Positions 27,191 to 39,700 of a stretch of 64,000 bases of DNA are shown here, piece by piece; the first letter of the stretch is position 1; the number at the start of each line of letters is the position of its first letter. Both the position numbers and the translations under genes were made by a program. Origin of the DNA: Pelomyxa schiedti (Eukaryota; Evosea; Pelobiontida; Pelomyxidae); the NCBI GenBank assembly GCA_020536535.1, contig JAHLWZ010000116.1, forward strand, positions 35,779-99,778, given 5' to 3'. The notes under the pieces were generated by a model. The model saw only the letters and a program-made list of their open reading frames with translations. It was not told where the DNA came from and made no database searches.

Positions 27191-28156
27191 AGATGGCGGT
27201 ACTGGAAAAACAAGTATGCGTGAAATTCTGCTTTATCTTCATTGCCAACTGCGGACTGTTAATAACTCTTTTATTTAATGACTTCTTTTTTTTTTTTTTC
27301 CCTTCTCATTGCTTATACAGCCTTTGTGAAGCGCCATCTGAGTGGAGAGTTTGAGAAAAAATATATTCGTGAGTGTTATAATTTTAAATGGTTGTTTCCT
27401 AATTCACACTCCAGCAACTCTCGGAGTCGAAGTTCACCCACTGGTTTTTGCAACAAGCTGTGGACCAATTCGGTTCAATGTTTGGGACACTGCAGGCCAA
27501 GAAAAGGTTTTTTTTTGTCACCCTCTGAAACATCTTCTCACATTTAATTTAGTTTGGTGGACTTCGGGATGGCTACTATATTCAAGGGAGCTGTGCAATT
27601 GTGATGTTTGATGTGACTAGCCACAGCACATATAAAAATGTTCCCAACTGGCACAAGGACTTGGTCAGAGTTTGTATGCATTCAATTTGTACCCGGTAAC
27701 TTAAATAACATGGAATAATAGGTGGCAGCATACCAATTGTCCTCTGTGGGAATAAAGTGGATGTCAAAGACCGGAAAGTTCGACCCAAACAGATCAACTT
27801 CCACCGCAAGAAGAATATGCAGTACTATGACATCAGCGCCAAATCCAACTATCACTTTGAAAAACCATTCCTATGGCTGGCCCGCAAACTCATTGGGTAC
27901 ATTTTCCTTATCCTTTCCTTTCAAAACGCCACTATCATAACAATACATACCGCACACGAACTAAGAATATAATCCCACACTACACAATACACTAACATTC
28001 ACTAATAGGAACCCCGAACTGAGGTTTGTTGCTGAAATAGCACTCCGGCCAGTCGATGTGCACCTGGACATGGACACCATCAGGGAATACAAGAGGCAGC
28101 TCAACCTCATCAACGCTATACCCATACCTGAGCCTACTGATGATGACGACCTATGA
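27191..28156 (+). CDS. RAN: Ran GTPase, first exon not found
   Basis: Nuclear transport GTPase. Exons seen: 27191-27213 (DGGTGKT, part of the P-loop), then [15 protein letters not shown], then [20 protein letters not shown] and [10 protein letters not shown], then [20 protein letters not shown] with WHKDLVRV, then [16 protein letters not shown] and [18 protein letters not shown], and finally the acidic DDDDL end, as in animal Ran. Switch I, switch II (DTAGQEKFGG), NKVD and SAK are intact. The codon bridging T-T in GTGKTT is split by the intron starting at 27214. The beta-1 strand, normally FKLVLVG, should be just upstream, but I could not find an exon for it between 26839 and 27190. The model is therefore 5'-incomplete. 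Stop is TGA at 28154-28156. Confidence 0.88.
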
Positions 28157-28418
28157 GTTAGTCACATCAATCAATCCACATTAAGTAGGTTGCCCCGGCA
28201 TTATTACATTCACTGGGCCAAAAACCAATTGTGAATATGAATAAACAAATCAAGCTGTTGTTTTTTTCCCTATTGAACCTTTTTGTTTTTCCCCAAGGAG
28301 CTTTGTGTGTTGGTTTGTAAACCCTGTCTGTAACTCACAGGTAGGGAGTGAAGTGAGTTGTGGAGGTGTTTGTGCTGCAAGTGTGAGTACCGCTGTTTGA
28401 AGTGGAGCAAGTAATTGT

Positions 28419-31026
28419 CTAGTACCTACTCCGGCGTCCATACACTGGTGGCTGTGCTCTTCTCGTTGTGGGGCGGTAGTAACTAGTAGTGTCACGTGTG
28501 CCGGAGGTGGTGCTGGTCATTGGTGGGGGTGACGGTAGAACGTGCACCATACGGTGTTGTTGTTGCTGCTGCTGGCGTTGCTGTGATGTGGACATGGCGT
28601 AGGCTGCTACCGGGGGCAGGGGGTTGCGTCGGCCGGGGGGGATGTAGGCGTCCTGCCGGCTCCTCTTGGGTGCTGAGGGTGCCGCGGTGGTTGTTGTTGT
28701 GATGGAGGCTGTGCTGGTACTTGTGGTTGTGGAAGAAGAAGACGTTGATATGGGGGTATTGAAAGGTCTCTTCCTGGGAACAACAGGTTAAAGGGGTGAG
28801 GGAAAGGTTCTGTGTGACCTTATGGTTTGGGCATCTGATGCTGTGTTCTTTACTATCACGACATCGATTTTTATCCAAGAAGGTTTGAGTGAGGTTTCAA
28901 ACGTCGGTGGCTTGCGTAGGAGAGCCTGGGAAAATGATAAGTGTGACAGAAATTATTGGCTGTTTCTAGTACCTGAACCATAATTTTGATGTTGTTTGTA
29001 ATTCTAATCAGAAGATCCAGGAGTTCACGCTCTTTTAACTGTACGAGGGGTCAGTTGTTTGGGGTTTATTCTTGCAAGAAACGTACAATTTCTTTAGAAG
29101 TGGTTGGGGTATGCCCTAAGGTGTCCCTTTTCCTCCTTGCTTGGTCATTGTGCTTAAATGTGTCCGTCTCTACCTGTTTCAATCTAAGGGTTGGATTAGA
29201 ATACACTTGAGTGAAGTAACTACTTTTCACGGAATTGGGCGTGTCTCGGGTCAGTGCTATCAGCTGCAAAGTCATCTGGTTGCCCGGTACTTATATGAAT
29301 TCCAGACAGTTTCCTGGCAAGTGAGGGAATCTAGGCCTGTGTGAAAGGTAAAGCAGAACCATAAAGTCTACCTTAGCTGCTAGCCTATGAAATCCAAGAA
29401 GAAGAATTTCCAATTGTGTGTAGTCAATATCAAATTCTCCTTGGGCATTTTGTTTGATAACTTTCTTGGAAGTGTTAAAAAAAATGCACTTTGCCCTGTG
29501 AAAGTGTACTGGTTCAAGAACAGCACGAAATATCATTTCAAGAATCGGTTCAGCATTTTTGGCATCAATTTGCCCGGCCATATCAACTAGACGCATCAGC
29601 AGTAATTGTCTTTGGGCTTCTGAGATTTCCTACACCAGTTGAGTAAAGAAACACAAAAGGAAACGGAAATAACTCGTTCGACGACAGGGAAAATCTTTGT
29701 CATGAAGAACTCAATAAACTGATCATTGAAAGTTTTCGCTGAGTACTTAGCCCCCATTTCGCAACATTCGAGTAAAATTGAGAGATTATCCTGTACAAGA
29801 TGAACCCAAAAATAAATAAAAAAAGAAGTCTTGTACTTCATTGACTGCCAGGTTTGAAAAGTCGGCTTGCTTCAGGAGCATTTCACTCACCATGTCACCC
29901 CGAGAAGCCATAACGGCAGGGTCTGTGGAACGGAACATACTGAAGGTATCCAAGATGTTGAAGAACGAGTGTAAATCAACAGCACTTACATCTCCCATCA
30001 CACGTTTGATCTGATCAAGTTATTTCGGGATATAGGTTTACTAAGTACCTCATTGATGACAATCTGTTCTGTCTCTTCAGGGGAGCCAAAAGATTTCGTG
30101 TTGGGGAGAACCTGAACCAACAATTGATTATCATTATCTGGTAACCTATGGGAGGTACCTTATCTTGAAGAAACGATATGCATCTACTGCGAAGCAGGTC
30201 ATTTCCTTCGATGATGTAATTGAAAAGAATTTCCAGTATTCCTGGAAGAAGGAAAGAAAAATATTATTAATAAAAAAGGAAATAAGGGAAAACGCGGCAC
30301 CTTTCTTATCGACCAAAAGTAATTGAATAAGATTCTCCTTTACATTATCAAGTTCGAGAGTAATCTCAGCAGCTAATAGCTGTACAACAACATCTGCTGC
30401 CTTTGGAGCCCAGTCTGGAAATGCGCGAGCAATCATTGGGAGTGCTCGTACTGCAAGAATCTTATGGAATGTGAAACTAGAGTATGCTAAGAAGGTCATA
30501 CCCTTGTACCAACATCAGTGGGATCCTCACACAAATCGAAAAGAGCATTTCCGGCTTGTTCTACTTTGTTGGGGAATAATGAAATGAATTTGGGAAGCAG
30601 CTGCGCTGATAACTTGCAGGCGCGTCCGACTTCCTTCACTGCAAGCAGTTCGTCATACATGCTAGCCTAAATGCTTTCGTTTATCCTACGTTGTATAGAT
30701 TATCAAGTCACAAACTGCTTGTTCTGCTGTCAGTGTGGCGGGTTGCTGAGCCGAAGTAGAACTGGCAGCTTCAGTGTCGGACTTGGTAGGTTTTTGTTGT
30801 TGCTCCATATATGCAGTTAAAGCAGCTGAAATGTCATAGAATCTGTTCACAAAAGTGTCCCCACTGGCCACGCCCCTACGCGAAGTCAAACGACAATAAA
30901 TCTCAACACAAGGAAGCAGCAGTACTCCTTCGCCGCCGTGGTGCTCATTTTTGGATCCGCAACAACAGTGGTCGTCGTGGTCGCCGTCGCCTCCGTCTTG
31001 CTACCAGTGTCGCTCCCACTCGCCAT
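28419..31026 (-). CDS. API5: API5-like HEAT/ARM protein
   Basis: Homologue of apoptosis inhibitor 5 / AAC-11, a nuclear helical-repeat scaffold linked in animals to survival and mRNA export. ATG at 31026 opens a T/A-rich leader; a short intron joins it to EGVASGDTFVNRFYDIS. Then LLPKFISLFPNKV, ALFDLCED, AVRALPMIARAFPDWAPKA, NLIQLLLVDKKG, LLRSRCISFLQDKVLP and LLLGFHRLAAK, each lining up with API5. The C-terminus carries KRSRQDAYIPPGRR, the counterpart of the RQIYxPPSGK motif of animal API5, then a Q-rich tail ending R-S-R-Y at 28419. A T/S-rich insert (about 28720-28660) separates the repeats from that motif. About ten short introns. Divergent with the YTH gene across 206 bp. Confidence 0.85.
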
Positions 31027-31232
31027 TGGTTTTTTCTTTTGATTTCTGGCTCAGTGGAACTCACACTAGATTCTGTTTTGACATAATCACAACGCAGGGA
31101 ACTACTGCCAACCCCTATTATTCACACCAAGCACGACGAGAAGAACAATCTGATCTCCGAAATCCCTAAGTTTCTTTGACACCTCTCAAACCAGATCCGC
31201 TGAACAATTGGGGAAGAAGATCATTACACGAA

Positions 31233-34224
31233 ATGAAGACTAGCGGTGACGAGCCAAAAGGCGGCGAGGATGCAACACCTACCGCAACACCGGGACCTAC
31301 AGACAACGCAAACCAACAAGGTAGATCTGAACAACCCAGCACAGCATTTATCGAAGTGGCAGGTTAGAGACGAATTCGTCTTTTTTATTATTATTATTAT
31401 ATTTCACATGTTGTAAGTATGAGGTTTTTTTTTCTCTTTGGTATATTGGGTTTTAGTTTACGGGAGTTAGGGGACAACAAGGGAGGTGATGAAACTGTCG
31501 AGGCGCCGGCGATGTCTCCTCCTACGTTCCCGGGTAATGTTGCAAACCAAATAATACTACTACCAATGAGAATACATACAGTACAAGAAATTATCCATAA
31601 TGTGGGGGGAAAACCTAATACTTAAACCTATGACAACATGTTAACTTCACAGCCTAGAACTGGACTCAACCTTGTTTGGAGCAGACGCACTCAAATTTAC
31701 TGTAACAGCTTTATTAATATCAAGAAACAATTCTAAATCCAAACAGCTCGACTCGGCACATGAAGAACACTCAGAGATAATTAGTGCACCTTTGGAACTT
31801 TCTACCTCTCCTCCTGCTGCAAGAATTCGTTTAACCCCCTTTTCCGCCTTGACCCATGACCAAGTACATACATGTGTGCCACTCAAGGCTAATTTTCTCT
31901 CGTACAACAGGGTTTCTGTCAGTTTTCTTTGGACCTAAAAAATGCGATCAGTCCTTCAATTGAAAGTGACAGTTGTGACCTGAAGGGTGGCATATATGAA
32001 CAGCAAACTTCCAACACAAGCTGCAGTAACTCGAACTTGGACATCATAAGCTCTTCTCTCAACCAAGCACCTTCTTCTGGCCTGTTTGACTCCATTAACA
32101 CAACAATCAGTGGTGGACCCATTGTCTTCCCCAACCCCCTTTTGGGGGTACCTGGACTTGGAAATGTCTTGAACAGTGTTGATGGACTGCCAAATTCTGT
32201 GTTCAGTGCCTTTGCTCTTCAAAACCCTTGTTCATTAGAGACGGGAACAATAGAAAATTCCACAAGGAATGTCCTTGATGGAAAGACGTTGCTGGAGAAC
32301 TGCTCCTTCCCCTCATTGTTCACACAGCAAGTTCAAAATGGCATTGACACCGTACCGGCGCTGATGGAAAAAAGTACAGTAGATACTGAATTGCAAGGAA
32401 GTGATGTATATGCTCGAACTCTGGACAATACCACCTTTGCTGGCTTAGCTGTAATCAGTGAAAATTCCAATCAGAATGGTGAGATCCAAGCTGCTTTGGA
32501 TGGCGTTGTGTTCAAAAGCAAACCGTACCCAGAGGCGAACCCTTTCATACAACAGAACGTTAAAATTCCATCACTGTCTGACACTGCATTGGAGGGCAGC
32601 ACATCTGAGGTTGTGTTCATGTGGATTGACACCTTCAGCTTTCCAACTAATATTTTTCTCTTCCTTTCCTTTCGTGGTGCATTATTTTAACAGCTTGAGC
32701 CTAGTTCGACTGAACCAGCTTCAATACAATCTTCATCTGTGGCACCTGCAAAACACCGCAGTTGGGCATCAGTGCTTTCCACGAATGCTGAAAGCACGCC
32801 ACCGCCAACCCGGACTGTTCCTTCAACAAAGCCACAAAGTAATCGGAAACAGAAACAAAAAAATCAGCAGACAGCGCCCCTACCGCAGGTGCAGCAGCCA
32901 CCACAGATATCACAACCACAGCCAGCCCAAACACAACCACAACCGCCAAAGAAATCTAAGCACAAGCACAAAAAATCAACAAAATCTGATGTTACTGGAG
33001 ATCCATCTACAACACCCGAAACTTCCCCCGTGAAATCAACGGCAGCAGTTACAAGTAGTGCAACTACCTCTCAGACTCCATCCTGGCCAACCGCACCGGC
33101 ACAGCCAATTTCACCGTCCCCCTTACCGGCTTCTCCAGCAATTCGGATGACAACATTACCTGTCTCGCTTCCAAACCCAATGACGATTGACTGCAACCCA
33201 ACTTCAGCTCGATTCTTTGTGATTAAGTCTTTTTCTGAAGATGATATCCACAAATCAATCAAGTATGAAATCTGGGCCAGCACAGATACAGGAAATGCAC
33301 GGCTCGATTGCGCCTACAAAGAAAGTAGCTTGTTGGGACCCATTTACCTCATGTTCAGTGTAAGTTCTACGAATGCAGAACCACTCTAAATATTCAACGC
33401 CGACCAGGTGAATGGAAGTGGACAATTCTGCGGTGTTGCAAAAATGACCTCACCTGTAGATTACACTACTAGGGCCCAATGCTGGCAACAGGTTTGTATT
33501 GCATTCACTTTTCACAACTGAGTTTTTTAAGGTCGGCAAGTGGAAAGGGAAGTTCTCTGTCAAATGGATATTGATAAAAGATGTGCCCAATGCACTTTTC
33601 CGGCATCTTACCATCACCACAATGGACAACGAAATAAAACCAGTCACCAACAGCCGAGACACCCAGGAGGTATAATCTATATACCTCCCTACTGATTTTT
33701 AACAGTCTTTTCAGGTTCCGTTACCCTATGGTTGTGAAATGCTGCGCATCTTCGTCGCTTTCAAAAGCCGAAGGTCTCTCCTTGATGACTTTGAGTGGTA
33801 TGAACAAAAACAACAGCAAGAAACGGAGCTTCAGCAGCAGCAACAAAAAAGCGCCCTACCTACCACTCCGGCGGCTACAGCAACAGCGACAGTGGCAACA
33901 ACACCCCAATTAGGAATTCCCCAAATGCCGTATATCTACAACGGCATGAACCGAGCAATGCCCCCGGTAATGGGGATTCCATACCAGCAACAACCCCAAA
34001 TGGTTGTTGCAGTGCCAAGTGCACTTATGCCCACCGTCATTAGCCCCCAGACACAGCCGGCTTCAAAGCCGGTAACCCCCCCGCCAACAACAACCACCAC
34101 AACAACAAAGTCCGGACTAGGGGTGGTTATTATGAAGCAGCAGCCTGCAGTAAGTTCTACTGTCTCCTCGCCAACAAGCACAAACAGTAGCAGTACGCGG
34201 CAATCCAAGAAAAAAAGGAGGTAA
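31233..34224 (+). CDS. YTHDF-type YTH domain protein (m6A reader)
   Basis: Binds N6-methyladenosine in RNA, probably cytosolic as for YTHDF proteins. A long low-complexity N-terminal half (31233-33190) includes P/Q/T and K/H-rich segments such as [10 protein letters not shown]. The YTH domain follows: [19 protein letters not shown], then E-I-W-A-S-T-D and [19 protein letters not shown], then [30 protein letters not shown] and [12 protein letters not shown]. The Trp of E-I-W, the Trp of CWQQ and the Trp of KWKG are the positions of the methyl-adenosine cage, and all three are present. After the domain come [12 protein letters not shown] and a Q/P/T tail ending in KKKRR. The stop at 34222 is provisional: GGTAAGC at 34219 is also a good splice donor. 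ATG at 31233 chosen as the first in frame. Confidence 0.87.
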
Positions 34225-34365
34225 GCATGACCAAGGGGGCCATTCACACAAATAAATTTAATGTTTTTAAAAACACCCTTCGACATTTTCCTCCTTGTGA
34301 TAAATTAATGGGTAGTTACCTTTGGTGTTGGCACTATTTTTTTCATATTTTTTACAACTTTGTCG

Positions 34366-36504
34366 ATGACGCAGCGGGCCGAGTACCACAACCGAGTTGT
34401 GTGGTTGTCGAGGCTATTGTGGGACAACGTGGTCCCGTGGCTTGTCGTGTCGCCCACCGACTACGACGACGGTGATGATGATCCCACAATTTCGAGTGAG
34501 GACAGTGTGACGCTGATGAGTGTCGGCGAGGGCCTCTTCCCTCTCGTGCCCCACATGTGCCGCCTGGCTCTTGCCCACGACACCAAGTACTACAACGCAC
34601 TCGAAGCGGCGGCAGAGGCCGGAGCCCAGTCCTGCCTCAACTGGCTCATCGCGAACCACACCAACAACAAACTCAGCACCGCCTGCACAATTGTGAACTG
34701 CCTCGGGGAGAGGGAGAGCCAGAGGAACGAGACCAAGGAGTTTATCCACGTCCTTGGGGGCCTGTGCCGTGGTGGCCACCTGGACACCGCAACAAGGCTC
34801 GTGGACTGCTGCTGCGCCTGCGGTGGTGGTGGTGGTGGCGGCGGCGGCGGCTGGCCAAGCGATGATGGGATCACGTGGGGTGGCACTGGGGGATACATTG
34901 TCGAGCACGTGAAGGCGGAGAATATCATTTCTGACGTCTGCGGGCGGGGTCACTTGGATGTGGTGAAGTGGATGGTCGCCAGGTTTGGGTACATGGACCG
35001 CCCTTGGGAGCTGTACCGGCCACTGTCGGCCGCGCTTTCAAAGGGGAGGCTGGAAGTGGCCAAGTGGATTGTGGGATCGATTGATCCGCAAAGTTTGAAA
35101 AAGTACTTCTCTGGGAGAGCTCGGATGATCCATGGCTCGGCATGTCGGAGTGGAAACGTGGAAGCTGCAAAGTGGGTGCTTGACATGTTTCCTTTGGAAA
35201 ATACAATCACTGGAGGCACCTTTTTCAGTTACGTCAGAGAAAATTGCACTGCTGTGTGTGAGTGCCTCAAAGAGCACGTTTCGCTTCCATTTAATCCTGG
35301 TGACATTGATTCCATCCCAAATGCAGAGGTACTCAGGTGGACAACTTCCGCATTTCCTTCATTCAAGATCACCGGCGAAATCGTTCAGACGGTTTGCCCC
35401 AAAGAAGGTGGACTTGATCTGCTGAAGTGGGCCGTTGAGGAGCACTCAGTCACACCAACACCAGCAGCGTTCCGTGCAGCCTGCAAAAACCGAACCGAAA
35501 ATTTGGAGGTGATGAAGTGGCTGTCAACAAAGGTGAGTCTTTCACCAGAGGATGCCTGCGAGTGTTTCGCCATTTCACTGGCCAACAACAACATCACCAC
35601 TGCGTGTTGGTTGGATGAGTCTTTCGGCATCATGAAACATGCCACAACCACTCCGTTTGGAGCAGGTTCAGTCCTTGTGAGGGTGTGCAAACACATCACA
35701 CAGGAAAGAAGAACAGAGGGTGTAAAATGGATTCTGAATCATCCAGGGATGTCAAGGGTGGAAGAGAGGCTGATTGTGAAAGCTGTGAGGCTCCTCGTGT
35801 TGAAAAAGAATTTGTCAGCAACACCACTCCTCATCATTGAGAAGTTCCCCATCATCAGTGAACCAACACGCACTGAGCTCCTCATTGGTGTACTGAATGA
35901 AAGTGTTCAAGGTGACACCATTACACAAGTCAAGAAGGTGATTTCGATGGGTGAATTCACAAAGGAGGCTGTTGCACAGTGCCTTGCAAACCCCGAGTTG
36001 ATTCTGTTCGCGTCAATGAAAGCACTCAAGTGGTTGATCACACACTTCCAACTCGAAAGAGAGCACATCACACTCAACAACAACACATTGCTTCAAAACC
36101 TCCTGACACATAGAAAGGCCAGTTGTGCTGAGCGGCTCATCAACAGATTCCACATCACCTTGGACGAGGTGTAATTCTCCCCCCTCCCCTATTCATTTTA
36201 TGCTGAGTATCTTTCTTTTGTGCAACAGGTGCTGCTGCTGAACTGGGAGCCATCTCCCTTCACCGAGTCTGACCTGTTCACATGGCGGATGATGCTGAGG
36301 GTGTTCCCAGGGATCACATCAGCAACTGTGAAACAGCACTTGATGTGTTTTGTTACGCGCGCACCAGTCATTGCACAGTTCACGATGAGGGTGTTCCCTG
36401 ACATCACAACACGTGACATTGCTGATTACTGGTCAAAATGGAGGCCTTTGAAGAGGCCTCTAAGCATCCGCAATTGGCTTGGTGATGCCTTCCCAAACCT
36501 CTGA
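34366..36504 (+). CDS. Large ankyrin-like (KW-type) repeat protein
   Basis: About 690 residues in two exons, with an intron at about 36171-36229. Repeats of the form G-x-L-(D/E)-x-x-K-W-(M/I/L) recur: GRGHLDVVKWMVARFG, SKGRLEVAKWIVGSI, RSGNVEAAKWVLDMF, GGLDLLKWAVEEH, NLEVMKWLSTK. This is the degenerate ankyrin type that is multiplied in many amoebae and giant viruses. I see no enzyme domain. A glycine run interrupts the fourth repeat region (34822-34851). The start is ATG at 34366. GC content is high in the first 600 bases and falls along the gene. Stop is TGA at 36502-36504. A protein-interaction role is inferred from the repeat type only. A truncated copy of the 5' end follows immediately downstream. 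Confidence 0.82.
34822..34851 (+). repeat. (GGT)n/(GGC)n glycine-codon repeat
   Basis: Ten glycine codons in a row inside the ankyrin-like gene, first as GGT and then GGC. It directly follows a cysteine-rich stretch (CCCACG) and probably arose by slippage. It keeps the reading frame. Confidence 0.85.
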
Positions 36505-36594
36505 AACATCACCATCAAAAAAACGGAGATATCATCTTCTACAATCTAACAATTTCTGCTGCATCGGAATTTTCCCACAACCTTCTTTTTCATG

Positions 36595-36693
36595 ATGACG
36601 CAGCGGGCCGAGTACCACAACCGAGTTGTGTGGTTGTCGAGGCTATTGTGGGACAACGTGGTCGTGTCACCAACCGACTTTTTTCTCATTTGA
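36595..36693 (+). pseudogene. Truncated duplicate of the ankyrin-like gene 5' end
   Basis: Bases 36595-36663 are identical over 69 nt to the first 69 coding bases of the neighbouring gene (34366-34434). The copy then lacks 9 bases, continues for about 15 similar bases and loses all similarity at 36680. The frame ends at TGA 36691-36693 after 32 codons. Only the N-terminal cap region is present, with no repeats. It lies between the parent's stop (36504) and the stop of the convergent ARM/ankyrin gene (36775). It could be a decayed relic or a new short gene; relic is more likely. Confidence 0.75.
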
Positions 36694-36774
36694 CTGGCAC
36701 CGGTACAAGGACAACAACATCGCAGAACCACTTTGACAAAGTATTTTCCGGAAAGGTAAAAATACCAACTACTA

Positions 36775-39700
36775 TTAAACATACATTCCCTCCCATGCAT
36801 CCCTTGTGACTTTGTCTGGGGAGGTCTTTGCGCATACAAGGTTGTCTTTGGCTGCAGATACGCACTTTTTGTGTACAATCAACTTGCAAACTGTAAACCA
36901 GTTAATTGGAAATAAAAATCGCGTGTCGCGGTATGACAATTTAGTGTATTATTATCTATTAGTAGGTGGTGAATTACCTTGACAAACTTCAGCCTTCTTG
37001 TTGAATACACCCAGAGACTCATTGCAGTACTGACACACGCCCTTTCCTGTTGGCTCACCAGGAGCAAACAGGTGCAATGTAGGAGCCCTACTGGGCATCA
37101 CTCCATACAGAAGCCTCTTGCATTCTTCTTGGTGCTTCTCTACTGCCATTCTGAGGCAGTCCCGGCCAAGGAATTCCTTCAGGGTGAGGTTCACTTGCGG
37201 TGCTATGATCAGGTATCTAGGAGGAGAGTGAAAATGAATATAAGCTACTGTCACAGTGTAAGGTGGATTTGTGGATTTTGTGAACCTGAGCAAGTCAACA
37301 TGCCCATTTGCCGATGCCCAGTGGATTGGTCTCCAGCCTTGTGTATCTCCGCGATTTACATCCATACCTTTGGGTTTGACTTTAGTTATAGGTAATGGAA
37401 GTTTGCTGCGTACCCATTTTTTCAATCAGGTATCGGACGATGTTGGTGGAACCATGCATTGACGCAAATAAAAGGGGATCCAATGGGCCGTGCCTTAAAT
37501 GGTTGTTAATTTTGGGAATTCAAGAGAACAAGGAACCAACATACTTTCCTACGGGAGAAGGAGGGCTGTATATTTTTGTGAAATCGATTGGGTTGGCACT
37601 TATAACCTACGGGAAAAAAATGTGAATTGGTAGTCCTATAGGATAGTGTAAAAGGCTAAGTACATACTTTGATTACACCGGGCAAGTCATTGGAAGTGAT
37701 ACACGAGAAAATTTGGTTGGGGGTGATTACTGGATCAGGTTTAGCAGAAGCTCTGCTTGGTGTTTTGGATGCCCTTGTGGATGTATTGGTTGTGGCTGTG
37801 GATGTTGGGCGCAGGGCTGCTGCCGTTGACACTCTGGGTGCTGTGGATTGCGTGGAATTTTGTGTTGTTGTTGTGGGTGGTGGGTTTGGTGTTGGTTCAG
37901 GTGCTTCCTGAGGTTGTGAGGTCTCGGAAGTGCTGGAATTCTGATCGCTGGGTGTAGTCAAAACAAGTTTTGTGCTGGGATGTACAACGGCAGGGCTTGG
38001 GATTGCCATCGACCGTGGTTTGGAAGCTGCTATCCAGCCTGTCTTTGGGGGAGTTGGGGATGGCTTGGATGTGGTGTCTGGTGTTGTTGGTGATGTGGTG
38101 ACAGCTTGGGTCAATGGCTGTTGATTGGTTTTATCACTGTCATGTTTGCCGTGTTTATGGTGGTGCTTGTGTTCTTTCTTCTGTTGTTCCTGTTGCTGTT
38201 GCTGTACCTGTTGTTGCATGCGAGTGGACACGGGATTGTCCACAAATTCAAGTAACCGGACCATGTCACGTACAAGTAAATCACTTTCATCTTGCCCATT
38301 TTCAATGTTGGGTGAATCACCACAACTGGAACGTATAACAGATTCAAATTCACGCCCCCGAACATCTGCAAAGGTGAGGAGAATGTCACGGATCCTCACA
38401 GAGAATCCGACACTCAGCAAAGAGTCACACAGTTCCCTGTTGTGCTCAAGTCAATAAATAGTAATACTAGTATTTCTTCAGAGTATATGTACCGGCATGT
38501 TCTATCTGGAACAAAAGATCTTGCTGCTGCAAAAGCGCACTCTCGAGCACGCAGACGAGACAGATATAGCAATAGAGGGCCCATTCCCGTGCATTGAGAT
38601 ACTACACCTCTAACAACAACTTCCCAAGCAGCTTTGTCTCGGGAATACAGGGCACTTCCTCGTATTACAGCAATGTCTGTCACCACCCGTTTCCTTGGCT
38701 TTTTTTTATATGTTGCAAGGAGATCCGCTAGCATATTGGCTCTGGTCCGTCTTTCTCTTTCTGGTGGAGTGTCAGTTACATTGCTGGGAAAAAAAGATCT
38801 ACCTTCAGTTCTTTTCTTTAGAAGGTTTTCTGTGTCCACGTGTTTGAGTTTAAGTATAGTTGGGTCATCGTGGTATTGCTTCAATTCGGAAAGAAGTCTC
38901 AATTGGAATTGCGTTGGTGATGCATGAGTACGAGGCCGGCGGACTTTGGTCTTTGGCAACGTTGCTGCTCTTTCAGGGAGGTTGTCAATAACCATCTAAA
39001 ATAATTTAGTTGGTAAATAAAAGATGGCTTTGGATACCTGAAGCAAGGTCGTTTTGGAATCCTGCAAAAGTTTCACTAACAAAATCATCAACTCCTCCTT
39101 GGTTAGCATTTGGAGAAGGGTAACATCGTCAACGGAGTCTGAAAGAAGATATATTAGTCATTTCCTGATTTGTATTTGTCCAACATATTTCTTCTTCGGC
39201 GTCATCTTCCACAGGGATCAGTTCAACATTTAAACTGATTACTTCTCCTCTAATAGGAATGAGACGTGTAGATGAGTGACTGCAATTTGAACCTTGAGTG
39301 TTCTATGGCATCTTGAATTTCCTTCATGGTCTTGATTGGTGTTTCACCTTGGGAGACATTTTTTACACCGCTACCCACATAGCAAAATGCTTCACCAAGC
39401 AGTTTGAACAGCTTTTCTTTGGTCATTTTAGACACATTTTCAAGCTGTTGTTGATGTCATTTCCCTACGGAAGTAGTGGAAATACCAACCTTGACCATCC
39501 TAACCAGCTTTTCATTACTAACATCTGCTGTGCATTTGGCCCAGCCAGTGGTAGTTGAAGAACCTGGTGCAGGGTTTGGGGCGGCCGCCGCGGTTCCTGT
39601 AGCTGTATTTATGAGTGCTATTAATCTTACAACAGAGGAGTTTACATTGAGAAGAAGACTTCCAACTTGCAATTAGTTGCATTAGAGGTGGGACAACAGG

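Noticed and set aside
34414-34953. Minus-strand 179-codon frame across the ankyrin-like gene
   Set aside because: It mirrors GC-rich coding sequence of the plus strand and contains no domain.
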